From assembly GCA_017893485.1 (NCBI GenBank), contig CM030359.1, forward strand, positions 35,323,994 to 35,387,993: 64,000 nucleotides of DNA, read 5' to 3'. Source of the DNA: Hemerocallis citrina. Lineage: Eukaryota; Streptophyta; Magnoliopsida; Asparagales; Asphodelaceae. The first letter of the stretch is position 1, and each line of letters starts with the position of its first letter. The notes under the pieces were generated by a model that saw only the letters and a list, made by a program, of their open reading frames with translations, searched no databases and was not told the origin of the DNA. Positions 57,874-64,000 of this stretch are shown here, piece after piece. The position numbers and the translations under genes were made by a program.

Positions 57874-60800
57874 TGTCAAGCCCCGCTTTCCAAAACATGG
57901 AATACGAGCGCGTGATGAAGCCCAGCGGATAATTTTAACATCATCCATAAGCTGTAGGATCGATTCAGCATCACAACAAGAATATAACAATATATATATA
58001 CAACCAAGCATACATGAATAATTTATTAAGCAACAGAAAACAATTGAAACAAATAATAATATCCAAATAGTTTTCAAGTCTGGATCAAATGTAAAACTCG
58101 GAAACATAAGCCCGTTACAAGTCTTAACATCAAATGAAATAACTCAAATACAAAATGAAATGATTAAAGAAAGCTTTTTCCAAGCAAGGCCTAGAACGTC
58201 TGCTCACCGATTTCAGCAGGTAGCACGTCTCCACAGTCTGCTAAATAAATATAAACGGGAAAACATAGAGAAGACAAGAGAAAATGCTCTAGTGCAAGTT
58301 AGGGCCACAAATAGTAAAAACGAGTACAAGTAATGTGGAACAAGAATTGGAATCAAGAATGTAACAGGGATTCAACGAGTAGTGGAAAACCGAGAACTAG
58401 CTAGTAAGAGGGACATCTTAATAAACAGGCTGGATAACAAATACTAATGATGAAGCAAGTGACAAGTGAACCTGTAGGGGTATTTAACATCAAGTGACAA
58501 GTCTCAAGTCTAGGGTCAAGTAACAAGTGCCAAGTCTAGTGCCAAATATAATATTCAAGTGCCAAGTCTCAAGTAACAAGTTGTCAAATATCAGGTAACA
58601 TGTATCAAGTTCAAGTTTCATGTTTCAAGTCTCATATATCATGTTTCATGTATCATGTAGTCAAATATCGAGTAAGCAGGTATCATGTTCAAGTCTTGTA
58701 GTTATTACTATCTAGGTAGCACTTCATACATCCATACTTTTACTACATGGTTGCTACAGTCAACACAATTTCATTTAGGCCTAGTAATAGAGTCTATAGG
58801 ACAGCGTACTCAGGTATCAAGTATCAAGCAAGCCATGGTTCATGAATCGGAAATTAAATAACAAGTTCACGAAGCAAGTTCGCGAATCCACTAACAAGTT
58901 CAAAAACCGCACAATGGGTTCATGAATCAAACAAGTTTATGAGCCAAGTAACTGACTCCATGAATCGATCAAGATACAACAATTTCATGAACCAAGTATT
59001 TGGAAAACACGGGGCCCCTTCCGAGTACACTTACCTATATTGTCCACTACTATAGTCTTTTCCTTAAACCCCGACTTGTTACTTTTATTAATTCTTATCA
59101 AGCAAGCATGAAAGTGTATGAAACAAGTCAAGAAATCATAGTCAAGGACATGAGACAAGTCTGAGATATTTATATGGCATATTCGAGGGTCAACATGAAT
59201 AAAAATATCACGAATAACGAAAATCTCAAATCTGGACAGCACGACGTTGCTGTACCAAAACTGTGATTCCCGTTGCTACGAGATAGCAAATGTGTATCCG
59301 TCAGGAGATCTAGAAACTAGACTCCTGCCCGGTTCCAACACATATAATTAAGGTACAAGAATGTCATGGTAATGTGTGTCAAAACAGCGAACTACACTGC
59401 TAATGTGTTCAGGCAGAATTTGTGTATTTGAATTCATACAGGTGAAACAGGGTTGACATGTTGTTAATTAATTCTAAGAAAATTTGGGAAGGTTTTCTAG
59501 GGTGTCCAGAAATAGCATATAAAATTTCAAGACAAACTCTTTCTGTTAACATAGTTAAATTAATTTGCAAACTAAAGGTGTGCGGCAGTTTTGCGAATCT
59601 GCATCTACCGACACAGCTGCAGTAAAACTGCGATAACTCCTAAACCGCAACTCAGAATTCGAAAATTCTGGAAGCTATCGACATCTAGACATCTAGAGCT
59701 ATATTTACTATTCAGGGCTTGGGTTCAGATTCTGATGTTAAAGGGTTCAAAACAGCATAATAAGATCCAGAACAGCAACATGTGGTAATGTCTTACGAGT
59801 ATAGGTTACATGAAAATTTGTTGTTGGGCGTCTAGGTTAATGTGTGATACAAATACAGGATAATGGTTATCAAAATAGCAAGTAATATTTATTTTTCAAC
59901 TCAAATGGGTGCAAGTTCATCACATACAAGATATATCATATGTCTACAAATCTAGAGTTCCTTAATTTCATGTGTTCATGTGTGCAGGGGATAAAATGAG
60001 TCCAAGTAGTTATAATATAATATAATGAAATTATTGTGACTTTTAAGATTATGAAATTGATGAGGTTTAATATTTGATCAACAACGACGAGTCAAAGAAG
60101 AGTCACAATTTCTAACTATTTGTAGTATTTTCAATGAACGTTTGTACTAGAACAAGAATGTGTACAAGAGGAATACTTGCCTTGATTGGATGAGGGCGAT
60201 TAGATCCGATAATGAGGAGAACGGGATCGTAAAGCCCCGGGCGAAATCTCCCAAAAGCACGTGTGAAGCACGTGCAAGAATTCAATAGTAGAGGAAAATC
60301 CCACACACCAGATCCCGCCAAAACAGCGTACAGCGAGCTCCTTATCCGGCACGCAAAAACACGGAACACCAGAACGCACCAATCAAATTTCCCCTACGCA
60401 GCGGATTTGGCCGAACAGCGTACAGCCTTCTCGAATCGGCTGTGGGTGAACACAAAACAGCGTTTTCGTCCACCCAGATCTCGTCTTCTTCCTCACGACG
60501 ACAGCGAATGGAAGCGACGGCGCAGGCTCGCGCGACTGCGGCAATGTGACGCGGCGGGCTCGCGATGACATCTGGGTTCGATTGGGGAGCATTCGATGAC
60601 GATGACGACGGTGACGAAAATGGCGCGGCGGTGGCTCTGTTTCTGGTTTCGAAACAGGGGAGAAGAGTCGGAGGAGAATGGCTGGGTTTGGGGTGTTGGC
60701 GATGCGACGGAGGTGGGTCGCGAGGCGAGGAGGATGAGAGGGTGAGGGCGATGTGACGAGGAGATGGCGAGGCGATGGTAATGGAGGTCGAATTCGAAGG

Positions 60801-61289
60801 TGATGGAGATGGCGGAGGGAAATGGTGGAGGTGGTGACGATGGTGGTTCGGTGCTGCGGTGGGGTTGACGAGGAGCGGGGGTCGAAGGCAATGGGCAATG
60901 GTGATCGGAGGCAGGAAATGGGTTTGGGTTTGGGCGTGGACGAAGGGAGAAGGAGACGGGGTGAAGAAGGAGAGCGGGGGGGGTTTGGTTTAAAACAGTA
61001 AGTGGGGGTTAGGGTTAGGGTTAGGGTAGTTTAGGGTTGAAATAGTATGGGTTTTGGGTTAACGGGTATTAGGGTATCGGATTTGAGGGGGATCCAACTA
61101 GGGAATTAGTCAAAATGTATTAAAATGGAGAATAAAGAGATGAATGACATAGAACATCTCGTTCTTCCAGGAGAACGACACAAAGAGCACACACAATCGA
61201 ATTAGATAAAAGCACCAAAAATTTAGTTGAAACGACAAAAATGATTTTTATTCGAACGGAAACAAAATACAGGATCTCAAAATGTTACT
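57874..61289 (-). mobile_element. Solo LTR, reverse orientation, same family as 20552-23890
   Basis: Starts TGTCAAGCCCCGC (inverse of the GGGGCGTGACA end). It is collinear in reverse with 20552-23890: CATCCATAAGCTG near 57943, the ACTTGATACATG-type repeats near 58460-58700, and the AGTGGAC segment near 59040. The right edge near GTTAC(T/A) 61284-61289 is inferred from length (3.4 kb against 3.34 kb) and from where hAT homology resumes; no target duplication was confirmed. A GC-rich part at about 60300-60960 yields low-complexity ORFs only. Confidence 0.7.
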
Positions 61290-61735
61290 ACTACTCAATT
61301 CAATCAATTTCATTCATCAAAGATGCAAGCAACAAAGATTTTACAATTTCGCTTGTGTCGAATTCGTGGTGATTCAACATCGCTCTCGACTACAAACTCC
61401 CTCAACGAAGAAGCTCTATCTCTATTTTCTACAACTACCGGACTACGACTACGTCTACTTCTACTATTATTTTCTCTTTTATTTATATATACAATTATTC
61501 CCGGAGTACGTTCCAAATTTCACAACATTCTCAACTCTTTATTTTTGTTGTAGTTCTAATTTTTTTGTTACAACACTATAATTTTTTCTCATTTCTCTCT
61601 CTTAACCATCTTATTGTTTTTAGATTTTTTTTTAACATCTCTCCAAGATTGTTTTTTATTTTTTCACATACACTATTAGAACATTATAAATTGTTATTTT
61701 TTCATATACACTATTTTCACATACACTATTATTAT

Positions 61736-63338
61736 GTCTGTATCACGAGGTAGTGGTTGTAACCAAAGTTGACAAGATTCCACCGGTTCTTCAAGTCGAC
61801 CTTCAATAGTCCAACAAATAGAGCCCGAATGTACATAGAATCCTATGGTAGGATCTTAAGATATCCTTCCACACGACATAGAAGAAGAAATGCATGATTT
61901 TGACACACAAACACAACAAACCGAATCCACTAGTATTAGAAAAACTAAGGGGAAACTAGTTATTGGCACAAATATTATGACTATATCCCCGAAGAGGATA
62001 ATCCGGGTGTAGGACATAAGATTTGTAAAACTTTTTCTAAGAGTTACAATTGGAGGAAGGGTGAGGGAACGGGTATAATTAACCGACACATTTAAAATGT
62101 ACACAAGTATCAAAGACCAACCCGGCCAACAAAAAATCCACTTTAGGACCGGACATGTAGATAGCCACCCATATGATCCCGAAAATGTTCGGCTGAAAAT
62201 GGTCGAACTAGTTATTAAGGAGTTACCTTTTTTCATATTATGAGAGTAGGAACATATAGACATTTAATCAAAATGCACTAAATCCACATTTTAGAAGAAT
62301 TCCTAGAAACACACTCAAATCCGATTGTTTTAAACTTTACAACAAAATAAGAGACAATTTAATTTCACTTTTGTATAATTTAACTTGTAGAGTATAGTTA
62401 ACTTCCGATTGTTGGAAAGGTTTTAACGATATTTCAATGATGTGCATAACTTGTCATTTGATCGATAGTGATTGGATGATTCAAAAGATGATCATATAAC
62501 TTGTGGCTTTACCGTATCCCCATAGTGGTTTAGTAATTGCACATTATATTTTAGAAGTTTGTGATATCTTTCATATTTGTGATAAAATTTGTTGTATTAG
62601 TTTTGATAATGCATCTAACAATAATGTTTCGATTAGTACATTAAAAACACAATTAGCTCCTCCATGTTTAGAAATATTTCATGTTAGATGTGCATGTCGT
62701 ATTTTAAATTTATGTGTTCAAGATACATTGAAAATAGTTGAACCATTTGTGCATAACATTAGAAATTGTGTACATCCTATGTTGTATTGTATTGCTACTA
62801 TTATGGATCCTCGTGTCAAACTAGTGGGAACGAAGAGTTTGATTGAAATGTATTTTACTTTACTTGGAGATAAATCTGAAATTGATTGTAACACATTTTT
62901 AGCTTTCTTTGAAATGAAATTGAATAACTTGTATGATTATTATGATAGAACTTGTGTATCTAGTAGTAGTTCTAGTATAGTTATTTCTTCTTCTTCTACT
63001 TCTAGAAGTTATGGTAAGAGTAAATTAGACGATACCACTTTTAATTTACTTGCTCAAATTCAATCAAAAAACCTAGGACTAATCAACCTAAAGAATTAAA
63101 TTGGTATAATCAACAAGATAGTGAGAGTTATAATACTAAAATTGATATGCTGCAATGGTGGAAACCACATGAATAGCTTTACAATATTCTTAAACATATG
63201 GTTAAAGATCTACTAACTCCTCCTGTCTTTACAGTTGCTTCAGAAAGTGCATTTTCTACAAGTGGAAGAGTTCTTACAGATTACATGAATCGCTTGAAGC
63301 CCCAATCGTTAGAGATGCTCGTGTGCACGAAAGATTGA
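61736..63338 (+). pseudogene. hAT transposase pseudogene, internally deleted
   Basis: From ATG 61736 (MSVSRGSGCNQS then a stop) it parallels the 43926-45807 copy. A BED-finger region is at about 61990-62100. The core is HSGLVIAHYILEVCD, then CISFDNASNN with the conserved Asp and RCACRILNLCVQDTLKIV. The sequence then jumps from NIRNCVHP straight to MLYCIATIMDPRVKLVG, so the middle insertion domain is missing. The dimerisation motif VASESAFSTSGRVL lies at about 63230-63275, and the final stop at 63336-63338. There are several in-frame stops, including one in the dimerisation region. Not functional. Confidence 0.85.
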
Positions 63339-64000
63339 CTGAAGGCTGAATATAAGACTCAAGGAATCAGAGTCGACACATCAAGAAGTGGAAGCAACTC
63401 GCCCGAAGACCAACAACAACTATAACCCTTATTTCCGTTTATACCAAAATTTTCCCGTATCCCTTGTATTCCAATTATCTATAGTTCTTCTGCTCTTTTG
63501 AACCCAACACACTAGAATATTCAAACTATTGATAAAACTTTTTCTAATCAACAATTACATTTATTTCAAATGATTGTATATTTTAACACAAATCTTATTC
63601 CAATTTATAGGTTTATTTTCTATTCATAATTGATTGATTATTTATATTTTAGCCCAAAATCAATCCTATTATTATTCACTGATTATTTTTAAAGTCGGGC
63701 TCCTAATTTGTTATATCCCATTATTATCTATTTATTTTGATTGAGCCTAGCCCATTATTATGATTATTATTTTATTATTATTATTTTAAAAATCCATATC
63801 TTATTCTCTATTGAGTAAAACCCATATATTATTTGATCCATTATTATTAGCCCAAAGCAAGTATATTCTTATTATTTTGATTTATTAATCCAGACCCAAT
63901 AGTCCATAACCCAAGCCCATTTAAAATCCAACACAGACTAAGCTCCTAACCAACCCATCGAGACTCCTTCACAACTGCAAAACTACTCCTAATCTCCACT
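63339..64000. other. Unassigned AT-rich right edge
   Basis: ATTATT-rich sequence with recurring AGCCCA/ACCCA motifs near 63640-63930, similar in texture to the transcribed start of the solo LTRs, but no terminus is inside the window. Confidence 0.3.

Larger units (their letters stand above)
57716..63338 (+). mobile_element. Second hAT copy, interrupted and partly deleted
   Basis: The left end TAGGGATGGCGAACGGGTCGG with GACCCG-rich subterminal sequence lies at 57716-57870. It is cut by a solo LTR. Past the LTR, 61290-61500 matches the reverse complement of the leader of the 43304-46630 element, leading into a transposase. The right TIR was not found, so the 3' end given is the transposase stop. 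The right end is lost or lies outside the window. Confidence 0.65.

Noticed and set aside
60383..60898. 171-aa minus-strand ORF rich in Pro/His/Arg/Ser
   Set aside because: Low-complexity translation of a GC-rich part of a solo LTR, open in two frames, with no domain.

Overview
The window looks like nuclear DNA of a flowering plant, probably a eudicot. It has AT-rich intergenic DNA, short GT-AG introns, plant-type Ty3/gypsy, MULE, hAT and LINE elements, and one typical plant kinase gene. No bacterial or organellar gene is present. Only one ordinary host gene is visible; most of the rest is nested transposable elements. All alignments were done by eye.

Left part (1-2582): an LTR-like tail, a compound TA/CA microsatellite, and about 1.4 kb of unassigned, LTR-like DNA.

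Central composite (2592-42949): one large Mutator-like element (MULE) with ~420-bp terminal inverted repeats and a perfect 9-bp target duplication, GGAGATTAC, at 2583-2591 and 42950-42958. Without its passengers it would be about 9.3 kb. It carries two decayed, convergent genes: a plant-mobile-domain (PMD) gene on + (17661-19704) and a mudrA-type transposase on - (42270-38219). A long palindrome of about 0.9 kb lies between their 3' ends and is now split by another element. Four kinds of insertion sit inside the MULE. (a) An apparently intact, very young Tat-lineage Ty3/gypsy element at 3430-17407 has LTRs identical by eye, TSD ATATT, one uninterrupted gag-pol frame with a second (archaeal-type) RNase H, and a spliced antisense gene. 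(b) An older non-autonomous chromovirus-like element at 20270-37343 (TSD GTATT) has ~4 kb LTRs and only a gag zinc-knuckle remnant inside. (c) Solo LTRs have landed in each of that element's LTRs (20552-23890, and 32337-35633 with TSD ATTGC). (d) A short LINE-type insertion splits the mudrA pseudogene (38536-39900).

Right part (42959-64000): a hAT element with an 8-bp TSD and a degenerate transposase (43304-46630), then the host gene, a CDPK-related protein kinase (CRK) on the minus strand. I could reconstruct it as 11 exons (56398 to 46975, 580 aa) with every splice phase consistent. Two hAT-type non-autonomous elements sit in its introns. Just upstream is a MULE-type MITE (56827-57670) whose termini resemble those of the large MULE. 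The window ends in a second hAT copy of the same family (57716 to about 63338), interrupted by a reverse-oriented solo LTR (57874 to about 61289) of the same family as the one at 20552.

Inferred insertion order: the MULE is oldest; the LARD-like element entered its palindrome; solo LTRs entered the LARD LTRs; the Tat element is youngest. Most promising for follow-up are the two-gene MULE with its central palindrome, the short palindrome motif it shares with the MITE, and the intact spliced antisense gene of the young Tat element.
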